Shown one piece after another: positions 1-7,656 of a stretch of DNA of 37,194 bases. The position numbers and the translations under genes are program-made. Origin of the DNA: Candidatus Villigracilis saccharophilus. Its GTDB lineage: Bacteria; Chloroflexota; Anaerolineae; Anaerolineales; Villigracilaceae. The DNA lies in the NCBI GenBank assembly GCA_016709305.1, contig JADJNA010000060.1, forward strand, positions 1-37,194, given 5' to 3'. The notes beneath the pieces are model-generated. The model did no database searches. It saw only the letters and a list, made by a program, of their open reading frames with translations, and had not been told where the DNA came from. Numbering within the stretch: position 1 is the first letter of the stretch; each line of letters opens with the position of its first letter.

Positions 1-1034
1 AAGGAAACTATCCCTGCAAAGTTGTCCATGCCCCGGTGATATTGCTGTCGTATCCAAATTGACTGTGACCGTGACTGGTGATACTTTCTGCGATAAGAAG
101 ACATCCGCTCACAATTGAGAAACCGGGGAATTCCCTGCCGCTCTCTATCGTGTAGCAATCACCCCGGGAGTCGAAAGGCTGATGCTGCCAAGATCTCCCC
201 GACACTTTGCCCGCTTGTGCGAGAGGATATGACGCTCTTATCTGGCAAGCCAGTCCCATTACTCATGAGACCGTTCTGCAGGGCATGGGCGACCAGCATA
301 TTGATGTGGCGCTCCATCGCTGAACCAAGTTCCAGGTGGGACTTGCGACGCATGACGCGCATCCCGTATCGTGAAAGTACCACAACAAAGCCAGCGGTCA
401 ATATCGCCGCCAAAGCAAAGCGGTGGTTCAGGTCAATTCGGCAAAGTGCATCTCACGCCTGGAAGGCCTTTTGCCCACAGCCGACTTTGAGTTTACAGAT
501 GAACTCGTAGGAATGAACTTGTCGAAGTCTTATTTACCTCCAATTGAAAAAGGTATTAAGGCGACGATGGAACGCGGCGCATTCGCGGGCTATCCCATGA
601 GTAATGTCAAAGTGATCGTGTACGACGGCAAGGAACATGAAGTGGACTCCAAGCCGCTCGCGTTCGAAATTGCTGGCCGTGAAGCCTTCAAGCTAGCAGT
701 ACATGATGCGGGTAGTTTATTGTTGAGCCGATCATGACCATTCGTGTTACAGTCCCAGATGCGTACATGGGCGATGTGATGAGCGACCGAAGTACACGCC
801 GTGGGCGCGTACAGGGAACAGATTCAGAACGCGGCAATACGATCATCGTGGCAAATGTCCCTCTGGCTGAAGTGCTGCGCTACACCACGCAGCTCCGCTC
901 CATCACCGGCGGGCGAGGATACTTCACAATGGACTTCGCTCACTACGATACGGTCCGTCATATTACAGGTCGATCATCCCGAAGCTCACAGGAAAGAAAT
1001 GGAAGCGAAGAAGGAAGAGCAAGGCGGAATATAG
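1..1034 (+). pseudogene. Decayed elongation factor G (fusA-like) gene, 5' end outside window
   Basis: EF-G-like protein sequence can be followed through all three plus frames across this stretch, so the gene is broken by several frameshifts. Recognisable pieces in order are GDIAVVSKLTVTVTGDTF near 35-88 (domain II), AKISPTL and EDMTL near 187-240, RIPYRES near 358-380, the domain IV segment VEKGIKATMERG-like with AGYPMSNVKVIVYDG near 545-630, then VTVPDAYMGDVMSD and VPLAEVLRYTTQLRSITGGRG (domain V) near 740-925. The C-terminal tail HRKEMEAKKEEQGG appears in yet another frame and ends at 1034. Single shifts are clear near 720 (LLL in one frame, EPIMT in the next) and near 950. The GTPase domain would lie before the window. 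Homology is certain; a damaged duplicate (fusA2-like) is more likely than the essential copy. Sequencing error cannot account easily for so many shifts, but is not excluded. Confidence 0.85.
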
Positions 1035-1052
1035 CAGTAATCAGTAATTAGT

Positions 1053-1085
1053 AAAAGTCCCGAAGTCGAAAACTTCGGGACTTTT
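1053..1085 (+). terminator. Strong hairpin after the EF-G pseudogene
   Basis: The arms AAAAGTCCCGAAG (1053-1065) and CTTCGGGACTTTT (1073-1085) pair perfectly around a 7-base loop and end in a T-run. This is a typical intrinsic terminator. The A-tract on the other side means it could also work on the minus strand. Confidence 0.85.
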
Positions 1086-1120
1086 ATTGTCCACCTGTGT
1101 ACTTGTATCCCGCAATACGT

Positions 1121-1132
1121 TAAAATGCTCCC
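1121..1132 (+). promoter_or_regulatory. -10 box of a probable leaderless promoter for the MoaD/ThiS-like gene
   Basis: TAAAAT at 1121-1126 is followed by exactly six bases and then the ATG at 1133. There is no Shine-Dalgarno sequence. Transcription starting about seven bases after the -10 box would begin at the start codon itself. The same spacing is seen before the genes at 29721 and 32190. No convincing -35 box was found. Confidence 0.5.
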
Positions 1133-1402
1133 ATGCCTATCGTCCGCTTTCCCGCCCTTATGAAATATTATGTTGACAACCAGAGTGAATTTTCTGTTGA
1201 TGGCTCAACCATTGCGGAAGTGCTCGATAACATACTCGTGCATTCCAACTCTCCAAGACACTTAGTCAACGCAAGTGGCAACTTGCGCCGCCACTTCAAT
1301 ATCTTTGTGAACGGTGTTCATCTTCGTGATCTAAGCGGGATGGAGACAAACCTGAAGGAAGGTGACAAGGTGATCTTAATGGCATCCGCTGCTGGGGGGT
1401 GA
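1133..1402 (+). CDS. MoaD/ThiS-family sulfur carrier protein
   Basis: This 89-residue protein has the length and beta-grasp pattern of ubiquitin-like sulfur carriers and ends in the sequence ASAAGG. The C-terminal Gly-Gly is the residue pair that is adenylated and thiocarboxylated by a MoeB/ThiF-type enzyme in this family. A central segment with IFVNGVHLRDLSG and EGDKVILMASAAGG matches the usual conserved end of MoaD-like proteins. The target pathway (molybdopterin, thiamine, cysteine or tungsten cofactor) cannot be told from sequence, and no partner gene is adjacent. The start is the ATG at 1133, probably translated from a leaderless transcript. It lies between two decayed genes but is itself intact. 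Confidence 0.8.
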   Translation: MPIVRFPALMKYYVDNQSEFSVDGSTIAEVLDNILVHSNSPRHLVNASGNLRRHFNIFVNGVHLRDLSGMETNLKEGDKVILMASAAGG

Positions 1403-1429
1403 TTGCGGCTTATCTATAGAATCTTATTT

Positions 1430-2914
1430 ATGCATAACACTTCCTCACTTAATAAGTACGTCCGCCGGGGATATTGGCTGTTTTCTTATTCGTTGTTTAT
1501 TTAATGACCATGGCGCCCAGGTTGACCTGGGCGAATCAGGGTTCGGATGGGGGAGATCTGGTTACAGCGGCTGCTGTTGGTGGAGTGGCGCATCCAACTG
1601 GGTATCCAGTTTATCTTTTTCTCGCACGCCTATTTCAACTTTTACCAGTTGGTTCCCTGGCGTTTCGTACTAATTTATTATCCGCATTTGCCTCGGTTTT
1701 CGCGGCGCTATTGATATACGTACTTGTGATTCGCTCTCTGCCATCGACTTCTGAATCCAAATATACGGGATTGATTTCTGCATTTGCATTTGGACTTTCT
1801 CCATTGATCTGGTCGCAGTCAGTGATAACGGAAGTTTATGCCTTACACGCCTTGTTCGTGATTGTTATTTTGTATTTGGCATCTGATCATGCAGCATTAT
1901 ATTTCCCGCAGAAACGATTGGATATTCTGGTTGAGTGGTTTTGGATTAGGCATGGGGAATCGTATTTGCAACGATTTTGCTTTTCCCAATTCTTATCTTT
2001 CCAGACATTTTTTTCATACTGATCCTGTTTCATCCGCTGCGAAATGGAGATTGGGTACTCAATCATTATTTCGCCGACTACAGGTGGGGATCGGCTTGCT
2101 GGCTTATCTATTTTTGCCTTACGCGCTTTATCTCAGCCGGTTTGGGAATCCAGTTACGCTGGATGGCTTGTGGCTGATATCAGGAAAACTATATCAGGAG
2201 CAGTTTTTTGGCTTGACGTTTGACCTTGGATTATCACGGACACGGGCGGCGGCGGGACTATTGATCGAGCAATTTGGAATAGTTGGCCTGGTGATCGGAT
2301 TGATCGGGCTGCTCGTTTTTTACAAACCTTCACGTTTGTATATAAATACGATTTGGACTATTTTCATATTTACTCTTTTCGCAATCGGATACTCTACGAT
2401 TGATTCTTATATGTACCTCATTCCAGCTTTTTCCTGTTTTGCAATTTGGATCGGTTTAGGGGTAAGTGGATTGATGGATATGTTCCATAAACGATTTCGA
2501 AAATTTGGATCAGGAATAGGCTTAGTTGTTATTTTATTTTTATTTCTTCAAGCTGGAAATCATTGGGCGTCGGTGGATGCTTCCAGGGATATGCGTGCTG
2601 AACAATTTGGAAAGGATGTGCTCCTGCAAGCGCCAGCGAATGCGATTATCTTTGCAAAGGGGGACAAGGCAATTTTTACGATGTGGTATTTCCATTACGC
2701 TTTACAGGGGCGGCCAGATCTGGTTGTTATCGCAACAGACTTGCTTCATTTTGAGTGGTATCAAAAAAGCTTACACACAAACTATCCCGAGTTGAATTTG
2801 TCTGGCGCTTATCCTTTTGCGTCAACCGTTGTCGCGGCAAACCCACAGCATCCTGTATGCTATGTTGAATATATTCAACATTCAGAAATTTCTTGTGAGC
2901 CTAACTCCCCGTAG
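1430..2914 (+). pseudogene. DUF2723-type membrane glycosyltransferase (protein O-mannosyltransferase-like), frameshifted
   Basis: The N-terminal motif APRLTWANQGSDGGDLVTAA followed by HPTGYPVYLFLARLF is the signature of DUF2723 proteins, which are multi-pass membrane proteins of the GT-C type related to protein O-mannosyltransferases. The likely start is the ATG at 1430, whose frame runs to about 1470. The coding frame then moves near 1470, near 1895-1915, near 1960 and near 2085, and the last frame reads through several membrane helices to the stop at 2914. The longest pieces are 1474-2022 and 1862-2914 in two different frames, joined by a short piece in the third frame around 1977-2085. Four shifts in about 600 bases point to a pseudogene or to poor sequence. 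If intact it would be about 490 residues. Confidence 0.75.
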
Positions 2915-2920
2915 ATAAAA

Positions 2921-2957
2921 AATGAGAAGGGACACAGCTGCTGTGTCCCTTCTCATT
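2921..2957 (-). terminator. Perfect 18-bp inverted repeat, terminator between convergent genes
   Basis: The arms AATGAGAAGGGACACAGC (2921-2938) and GCTGTGTCCCTTCTCATT (2940-2957) match perfectly around a single base. On the minus strand the stem directly follows the emfourin stop codon and is followed by a T-run (A-run at 2916-2922 on plus). On the plus strand a T-run follows at about 2965. It probably terminates both directions. Confidence 0.85.
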
Positions 2958-3259
2958 CAAGTGTTTTTTCTCGTTCGAGCGATAAGGTTTTCAAAAAGCG
3001 GGCGCAAGGCATGTGGGATGTTCGTATCGCTAAGGTGGAAGGTACGTTCGTATTTTCCGTTGTTCACTGTGAGTGAGTAGGCAAACCCATCGGCCACAGT
3101 CTTTTTAGGTGGAGGCTCTGTCAGATTGAAAAAATCTGATTCGTCGACGAGCCGCTTCAAGGTCAGGGCTTGATCGGGTGGAAGCTCGTCCAGCTCAAGG
3201 TCCAGGCTGACTCGTCGTCCCATGAATCCGCCTGTGCGTTCGAAAAGTATCCGCATCAT
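2957..3259 (-). CDS. Emfourin-like inhibitor of protealysin-type proteases
   Basis: This 100-residue protein starts MMRILFERTGGFMGRR and continues with a LPPDQALTLKRLVDESDFF segment and a late LRPLFENLI segment. This is the pattern of the emfourin family, small proteins that bind and inhibit protealysin-like M4 metallopeptidases. The ATG at 3259-3257 overlaps the protease stop codon as ATGA, so the two genes are translationally coupled and made together. No signal peptide is seen. In known pairs, the inhibitor keeps the cytoplasmic protease in check. Family assignment rests on sequence pattern plus the neighbour; the partner makes it convincing. The gene ends inside the terminator stem. Confidence 0.8.
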   Translation of the reverse strand: MMRILFERTGGFMGRRVSLDLELDELPPDQALTLKRLVDESDFFNLTEPPPKKTVADGFAYSLTVNNGKYERTFHLSDTNIPHALRPLFENLIARTRKNT

Positions 3260-4401
3260 TTTGACAGACCGAGTGCCTGCATCAACCCCTTTAGGCATCC
3301 ATCGCCGCCGGGCGTGGTGCCGCCACCCGTATCCCCGACAGTGATACCAACCTCGGCCCAGCCAGTCTTGATCGCATTTTGCTCCAAACTGCCTGCACCG
3401 AAAATTTCACTTGCCGCTTCGAATGTGAGGTCAGCGGCATTTTGGAAATTGGAGTTGCTTTGTAATTTTTCGGTTAATGCTTTATACCAGATCTGTCCCG
3501 CCTTTTCCCAAGCGAAGCCGCCTATCTCAAGCGCGGTCACATAGAATGCATGGTTTACAATGCCCGAGTTGATATGGACTCCACCGTTATCTTCGAAAGT
3601 GGTTTTGTAATCTCTCATGTGTGCAGGCTGGGGGTCTTTGCCAAGCACAGGGTCGTTATAAGCTGTACCCGGTGCTTTCATTGAGCGTATGCCTACACCA
3701 TTTATGTTTGCTGTGAATAAGCCTTCGCCAATGATCCAATCTGCCGCATCTGCAGTTTGCCCGCGCTGGTATTGTTTTACAAGCGAACCAAAAATATCTG
3801 AAACAGCTTCGTTCAATGCCCCTTGTTGATTTGAGTATACGAGGTTGGCTTCATATTGTGTAACACCATGAGTCAGTTCATGGCCGATCACATCCAGTGA
3901 ACTTGTGAAGCGGTTAAACAGCCTTTCGGATACTGGCATATCTTCATCGCCGTCGCCGTATACCATTTGCTGACCATCCCAAAAGGCATTGTCGTAACCC
4001 TTGTCATAATGGACAGTGGAACTAAGCCTCATTCCGTTATTATCAATTGAATTTCGGCCGAACGCTGCTGAGAATAGGTCATAGGTTGCACCGCTGCCGT
4101 CATACGCTTCGTTGACCGCTACATCAGCAACTGGGGCACTGCCCTCACTGCGTGCAACAGTCCCTGGGAGATTTGTTCCAAATTTTGCATCATAGACTAT
4201 ACGTTGCTTGACACTTCCGCCAACAGAAAAGCCTCTGGCTCGCATTGCGGCCTTTCCGATGTCTACCCGATTATCACGAACACGTTGGGATGTAGCCAAT
4301 GTTCGCACTGCCATTTCGCGTTGTGCGCTTGTGCCGTTCTGTGCCACTTGATCGAGCATGTAGGGGGGAAGGATACAGAATATTGAATGACGGTGTGACA
4401 T
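3256..4401 (-). CDS. Protealysin-type M4 (thermolysin family) neutral metallopeptidase
   Basis: The 381-residue protein carries the zinc-binding motif HELTHG and, downstream, the third-ligand motif GALNEAVSDIFG, both diagnostic of peptidase family M4. A late INSGIVNHAFY segment holds the conserved catalytic-site histidine. The N-terminus lacks a signal peptide and has a short propeptide with the motif ILPPYML, the mark of protealysin-like enzymes rather than long-propeptide thermolysins. The start at 4401 was chosen over an upstream ATG at 4419 because AGGAGG lies at the right distance before it. It forms an operon with the overlapping emfourin-like gene. The substrate is unknown. Confidence 0.92.
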   Translation of the reverse strand: MSHRHSIFCILPPYMLDQVAQNGTSAQREMAVRTLATSQRVRDNRVDIGKAAMRARGFSVGGSVKQRIVYDAKFGTNLPGTVARSEGSAPVADVAVNEAYDGSGATYDLFSAAFGRNSIDNNGMRLSSTVHYDKGYDNAFWDGQQMVYGDGDEDMPVSERLFNRFTSSLDVIGHELTHGVTQYEANLVYSNQQGALNEAVSDIFGSLVKQYQRGQTADAADWIIGEGLFTANINGVGIRSMKAPGTAYNDPVLGKDPQPAHMRDYKTTFEDNGGVHINSGIVNHAFYVTALEIGGFAWEKAGQIWYKALTEKLQSNSNFQNAADLTFEAASEIFGAGSLEQNAIKTGWAEVGITVGDTGGGTTPGGDGCLKGLMQALGLSK

Positions 4402-4861
4402 ACTACCTCCTGTGGTCAAAAGGATTCCACAATAATGTGAGTATACAACTCCGAATTAGACTTTTGCAACCCCCAAAACAGAGGCATTGCTTAATTAAAA
4501 TAGACCCCATAAAACAGGGGGCTTTTGAGAATACATGGAAAAAACCGCTAATATCTTATATATTGAAACGATTGTAGATTTCTTTTCTTATCGGGCAAGT
4601 GCAGAAGAAACCGTTTCCGAAAGACGCCCTATAACTACAGTTTACCCTCAAATTATTAATGAAATGGACAGTTTCGGAAACGCAGTATTCAACTGTACAT
4701 AAATGCTCCGTGTCGCCAGATAGGCATAAAAAATTCTTTTCGCATTTTGTAGTTGACGTAATGACATCATTGCCAATTGTAATTTTCATAAGTGGAATCA
4801 GTTCTGTAATTTGTATAGCTTTACAAAACACTATTATGGAATGTGGACACTAACATGTACA
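4402..4861. other. 460-base AT-rich intergenic stretch, no gene recognised
   Basis: This is the upstream region of the protease. Open frames here are short, and their translations resemble no known protein. It holds an 11-bp inverted repeat, CGTTTCCGAAA near 4612-4622 and TTTCGGAAACG near 4672-4682, with about 50 bases between the arms. There is also a weak CCCC/GGGG hairpin near 4503-4520. A promoter for the protease is expected here, but no clear -35/-10 pair was identified. Confidence 0.4.
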
Positions 4862-5077
4862 TTAACTATTGACAGGTTCCGGGTGATAGCCGATCTCAAC
4901 TGCGGCAGCAATAATTTCTTCGATGGTAACTTTTGACTCGTCAAAGTCCACTTCCATGATTAATTTTTTGTAGCTGGCTGAGACGCTTTTCACACCAGGA
5001 ATTTCATCTTCCAGGCCTTCAAGATGCATGACGCAATTGGAACAATACATGTCAGGAACGTTGAACGTTTTTTTCAT
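4862..5077 (-). CDS. Heavy-metal-associated (HMA) domain protein, CopZ-like copper chaperone
   Basis: The 71-residue protein is a single HMA ferredoxin-like domain with the metal-binding sequence MYCSNC near its N-terminus. Proteins like this bind Cu(I) through the two cysteines and pass it between cytoplasmic partners. It lies 18 bases downstream of the TauE/SafE-cupredoxin gene on the same strand, so the two are probably co-transcribed. The same gene pair occurs again at 24367-25792, where the HMA partner has TCSAC. This repetition suggests the HMA protein supplies or accepts copper from the membrane protein. The start is ATG with a GGAAG ribosome site. Confidence 0.88.
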   Translation of the reverse strand: MKKTFNVPDMYCSNCVMHLEGLEDEIPGVKSVSASYKKLIMEVDFDESKVTIEEIIAAAVEIGYHPEPVNS

Positions 5078-5095
5078 TTTTTCACTTCCACTGTG

Positions 5096-6136
5096 TTATT
5101 GATTGGTTTCTGTTGATTCCAGATCGAATACCAATTGGCTGGGATACATTCCCATGGAACAAGTATATCGAATAATCGTGCCTTTTTCCTGTGCTGGAAT
5201 ATCAAATTTGACCCGTCCAGTAGTGGGAAGAATCTCCTGATAATCAAGATCCTGCACTACAACGGATCGAGCACAGCTCTGTGTATTGCGCGTTACCCAT
5301 TCAATTGTTAAATCTTGATTGGCTGGTAAATGCAGAATTTGTGGGGAGTAGCCATCTTCATTGACTTCAATAGAAAGACCGGTTTGTGCAGGAAGAGTGT
5401 AAGCAGATAATATGCTAACTGCTCGGGAAAACGAGAAGGCAGACCCTGATAAGTTGAGTCCGGTATCCACCTGGATCAGCCCCATAACGAGCATTGCCAC
5501 GGCCACGATCCGCGTAAAATATTTTTCAATTGTTGAACCCAGCCGCGTGGCGAAGTATGCAACTGAGAAGAACAATGGAGATGTACCAAGGATGAATGCG
5601 AACATCAGTGTTGCGCCTTGAAGCGGGGAGCCTGTTCCAAGGGCGGTGGCCATCATGGCTTGGGTAATCCCACAGGGCAGGAAAATTGTCAGTGTGCCGA
5701 GCAGGATGGGGGTAAAGAATGAAGCGCCATTTTTGGATTTGCGTCGAATGTAGCGAGTCAATGATGATGGCGGTTCGATAATAAAATATCGGAAAATGGG
5801 ATGTACATTGAACATGCGCAGGCCGTTGCCGATCATGAAAATACCAATCGCAAAATATAGTATGGCACGCATCATGGGGGTGAGTTGGAGCACTGATCCT
5901 ACGGCACCTAATAAATAACCAAGGATCGTGTATGCGATCAGCTTGGCTAATAGGAAGAATAGTATTGGTTGAGCAATGTGAGGTTTGAATTTTTGAGAGG
6001 AACCGGCGCCATTATGAGCCTGTAAATCCTGCTCGATCTGATGGGCAAGCGTGCTGGTCAATAGTCCGCCTTGAACGGCCAGGCATCCCAACCCGCCAGT
6101 GGTTAAACCTGTAATGAATGCTACGATTAAATCCAT
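5096..6136 (-). CDS. TauE/SafE (UreH-like) membrane protein with C-terminal cupredoxin-like domain
   Basis: The 346-residue protein has about six membrane helices, beginning with the motif FITGLTTGGLGCLAVQGG and containing FLPCGITQAMMATALGTG. This pattern belongs to the UreH/DsbD-related branch of the sulfite exporter TauE/SafE superfamily. From about residue 255 to the end is a soluble cupredoxin-like domain with SCARSVV and YTCSMGMYPSQLVF, whose Cys and Met residues are likely copper ligands. Proteins of this type are common in copper clusters; whether they move copper, move electrons or help assemble cupredoxins is not established. A paralogue with the same architecture lies at 24596-25792. 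The start has AGAGGA at a suitable distance. Confidence 0.82.
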   Translation of the reverse strand: MDLIVAFITGLTTGGLGCLAVQGGLLTSTLAHQIEQDLQAHNGAGSSQKFKPHIAQPILFFLLAKLIAYTILGYLLGAVGSVLQLTPMMRAILYFAIGIFMIGNGLRMFNVHPIFRYFIIEPPSSLTRYIRRKSKNGASFFTPILLGTLTIFLPCGITQAMMATALGTGSPLQGATLMFAFILGTSPLFFSVAYFATRLGSTIEKYFTRIVAVAMLVMGLIQVDTGLNLSGSAFSFSRAVSILSAYTLPAQTGLSIEVNEDGYSPQILHLPANQDLTIEWVTRNTQSCARSVVVQDLDYQEILPTTGRVKFDIPAQEKGTIIRYTCSMGMYPSQLVFDLESTETNQ

Positions 6137-6338
6137 TTTTTCCTCTTTATTCGTTTTTTGATTTTACAGAAAGACTATTTGTTCCTGAGATTATCACAAA
6201 TTCAATAAAAAACAATAATTTGTAATAATTTTATCATTTATTTTCTGAATATGTGCTCTTTCTGTATGTTATTTGTCAGATAAATTATGGAAATTAATAA
6301 CTTGCTATTTTTCGTAAAAAACGATAGGATTATAAAAA

Positions 6339-6358
6339 TTTCTCAATAATTATCATAT
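6339..6358. promoter_or_regulatory. Two 10-bp TTTATCA-like repeats before the PCu(A)C gene
   Basis: TTTCTCAATA (6339-6348) and ATTATCATAT (6349-6358) are two adjacent 10-bp units of the same pattern found next to the HTH-NosL regulator gene (7501-7530) and before the His-repeat lipoprotein gene (16023-16060). The 12-base string AAAATTTCTCAA is shared exactly with the site at 16037-16050. The repeats end 23 bases before the ATG at 6382, in a 245-base divergent intergenic region that also serves the gene at 6136. Further TTATCA words occur at 6191 and 6231. Operator function is inferred. Confidence 0.45.
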
Positions 6359-6381
6359 GGTTCACAAAACAGGAGGCTCGA

Positions 6382-6835
6382 ATGAAGTTACGTTTGCTGC
6401 AAGGATTGGTACTGGGGTTGTTGTTGGTTTCGTTAGTCACAGGCTGTGCCCTTGGCCGCTGCGCCATCATTGACAATTGAAAGCGCGTGGGGACGTCCAT
6501 CAATGGATATGCCAACCGCAGGCGGTATTTTCATGATGATCAAGAATAGTGGCGACGCTCCTGATAAACTGCTCTCCGGTTCAAGCCCTGCATGCGGCTC
6601 GATTGAGTTGCATGAGGTTGTTATGAAAAGTGATGGCACCATGGGCATGAACTTGTTGGATAAGCCGATCGAAATCCCAGCGGGTGGTCAGGTTGAGCTG
6701 AAGAGTGGAGACTTGCACATTATGTGCATCATGAAGAAAGATGATCAATTCAAGCCCGGGTCAATGATTGACCTTACTTTAGTCTTTGAAAAATCTGGTG
6801 AGATGACGGTATCTGTTGAAGTGCGTATGGAGTAG
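6382..6835 (+). CDS. PCu(A)C-type periplasmic copper chaperone lipoprotein, frameshifted after the lipobox
   Basis: The ATG at 6382 follows AGGAGG and encodes a lipoprotein signal ending LLLVSLVTGC. Directly after this Cys the frame must shift by one to continue with APSLTIESAWGRPS, the start of a PCu(A)C (DUF461) domain that runs to the stop at 6835. The domain has SIELHEVVMKSDGTMGM and GDLHIMCIMKK, giving the His and Met residues that bind Cu(I) in this family. PCu(A)C proteins deliver copper to cuproenzymes outside the cytoplasm. A nearby nitrite reductase would be a plausible client. Because the only damage is one indel between signal and domain, a sequencing error or a very recent mutation is likely. 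An alternative reading from GTG 6446 would give a 129-residue protein without a signal. Confidence 0.8.
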
Positions 6836-6849
6836 TAAAAAACGAAAAA

Positions 6850-6885
6850 ACTGGCCTGAGGAAAAGCCTCAGGCCAGTTTTTTTT
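6850..6885 (+). terminator. Intrinsic terminator after the PCu(A)C gene, probably bidirectional
   Basis: The perfect 12-bp arms ACTGGCCTGAGG (6850-6861) and CCTCAGGCCAGT (6867-6878) enclose a 5-base loop and are followed by eight T. An A-run precedes the stem, so it can also terminate the convergent regulator gene. Confidence 0.92.
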
Positions 6886-6912
6886 AAAACAATATCTTGA
6901 ATGGAATAGATT

Positions 6913-7461
6913 TTAGATCTGAATTAAAGTCATCATTTTGTTGAGGCTGTTTTGTGCGTTTTTGTAATCCATAACATCGCCTCCAAAACCTTGCGAGAAT
7001 CGAGTTGCATCATCCTGGTTTGAAAAGCTCAGGATGGAGGGACTGCAGCAAAGTACAACATTGCTGTTCAGTACGTACCAGGCCTGACTGACATTAAGCA
7101 TTTTCCCATAAACAAAGTCAATAGTCATGGCAGTGCTGATGTTCGGATTGTTCGCGAGAGCCATCATTCCGCAGTGCGAACAGCAGGCTGATAATTTCTT
7201 TCCATCTTTTTGCTCAATAATGAATGTGGTCCTTGCATTTGTCTCGCCTCTGCATTGCACACAACGTGTGGTTGAGGCTTCGATCTGGCTGATGCCACCG
7301 GGAATCTTGGCGACCAGTCCCATTTGAGAAAGTTCCTGGGTCTCACGGTATGCGGTAGCCTGGGAAACACCAATAGTTTGCCGTATCTCTTCAATGGACA
7401 GATCTTTCTTTTCATCGATCAATTTTAAGATCTCGCGCTGTCGGGGGGATAGATTTTTCAT
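6913..7461 (-). CDS. DeoR-like HTH regulator with C-terminal NosL-like, Cys-rich sensor domain
   Basis: Residues 1-56 form a winged helix-turn-helix of DeoR type, with VSQATAYRETQEL as the recognition helix. The rest holds three Cys groups: CVQC (67-70), CCSHCGMM (93-100) and CC (138-139). The order of a CGM motif, then AWYVLNS, then the ending DDATRFSQGFGGDVMDY follows the layout of NosL, the Cu(I)-binding lipoprotein of nitrous oxide reductase clusters. There is no signal peptide here, so the domain acts in the cytoplasm. A copper- or thiol-responsive transcription regulator is the simplest reading (inference). The gene is preceded by AAGGAG and by a dense group of TTATCA-type repeats at 7484-7530, which suggests autoregulation. 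The NosL resemblance is by eye and moderate. Confidence 0.7.
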   Translation of the reverse strand: MKNLSPRQREILKLIDEKKDLSIEEIRQTIGVSQATAYRETQELSQMGLVAKIPGGISQIEASTTRCVQCRGETNARTTFIIEQKDGKKLSACCSHCGMMALANNPNISTAMTIDFVYGKMLNVSQAWYVLNSNVVLCCSPSILSFSNQDDATRFSQGFGGDVMDYKNAQNSLNKMMTLIQI

Positions 7462-7483
7462 GGTTGACTCCTTGCAAAAGAAG

Positions 7484-7530
7484 TGATAAAGTTAGATAAG
7501 TTTATCAAACTTTATCATACATTATCAGAA
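7484..7530. promoter_or_regulatory. Operator-like repeat cluster upstream of the HTH-NosL regulator
   Basis: A 10-bp inverted repeat, TGATAAAGTT (7484-7493) with AACTTTATCA (7508-7517), overlaps three consecutive 10-bp direct units: TTTATCAAAC, TTTATCATAC and ATTATCAGAA (7501-7530). A spacing of ten bases places each unit on the same face of the helix, as expected for side-by-side repressor binding. The site lies 23 bases before the regulator's ATG on the minus strand and in the shared upstream region of the plus-strand gene at 7657. Confidence 0.6.
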
Positions 7531-7656
7531 TTGAAAATTGGAAACACCAGTTTCAAAACTAATGTCTAATGAATTGTATCAGATTTGAAGCTTTGCTAAG
7601 AAGATTTACCGAGCAAAATGTAACGACAGTTTCTTATTTATGAATGGAGGTTCGCC

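Noticed and set aside
1036..1052. AGTAATCAGTAATTAGTAA as a possible tandem repeat
   Set aside because: Only about two imperfect short units before a terminator; too little to call a repeat feature.
4556..4831. Minus-strand open frame of 91 codons in the intergenic region
   Set aside because: No ribosome site, an irregular Cys/Asn/Thr-rich translation and no similarity I can name. Not supported as a gene.
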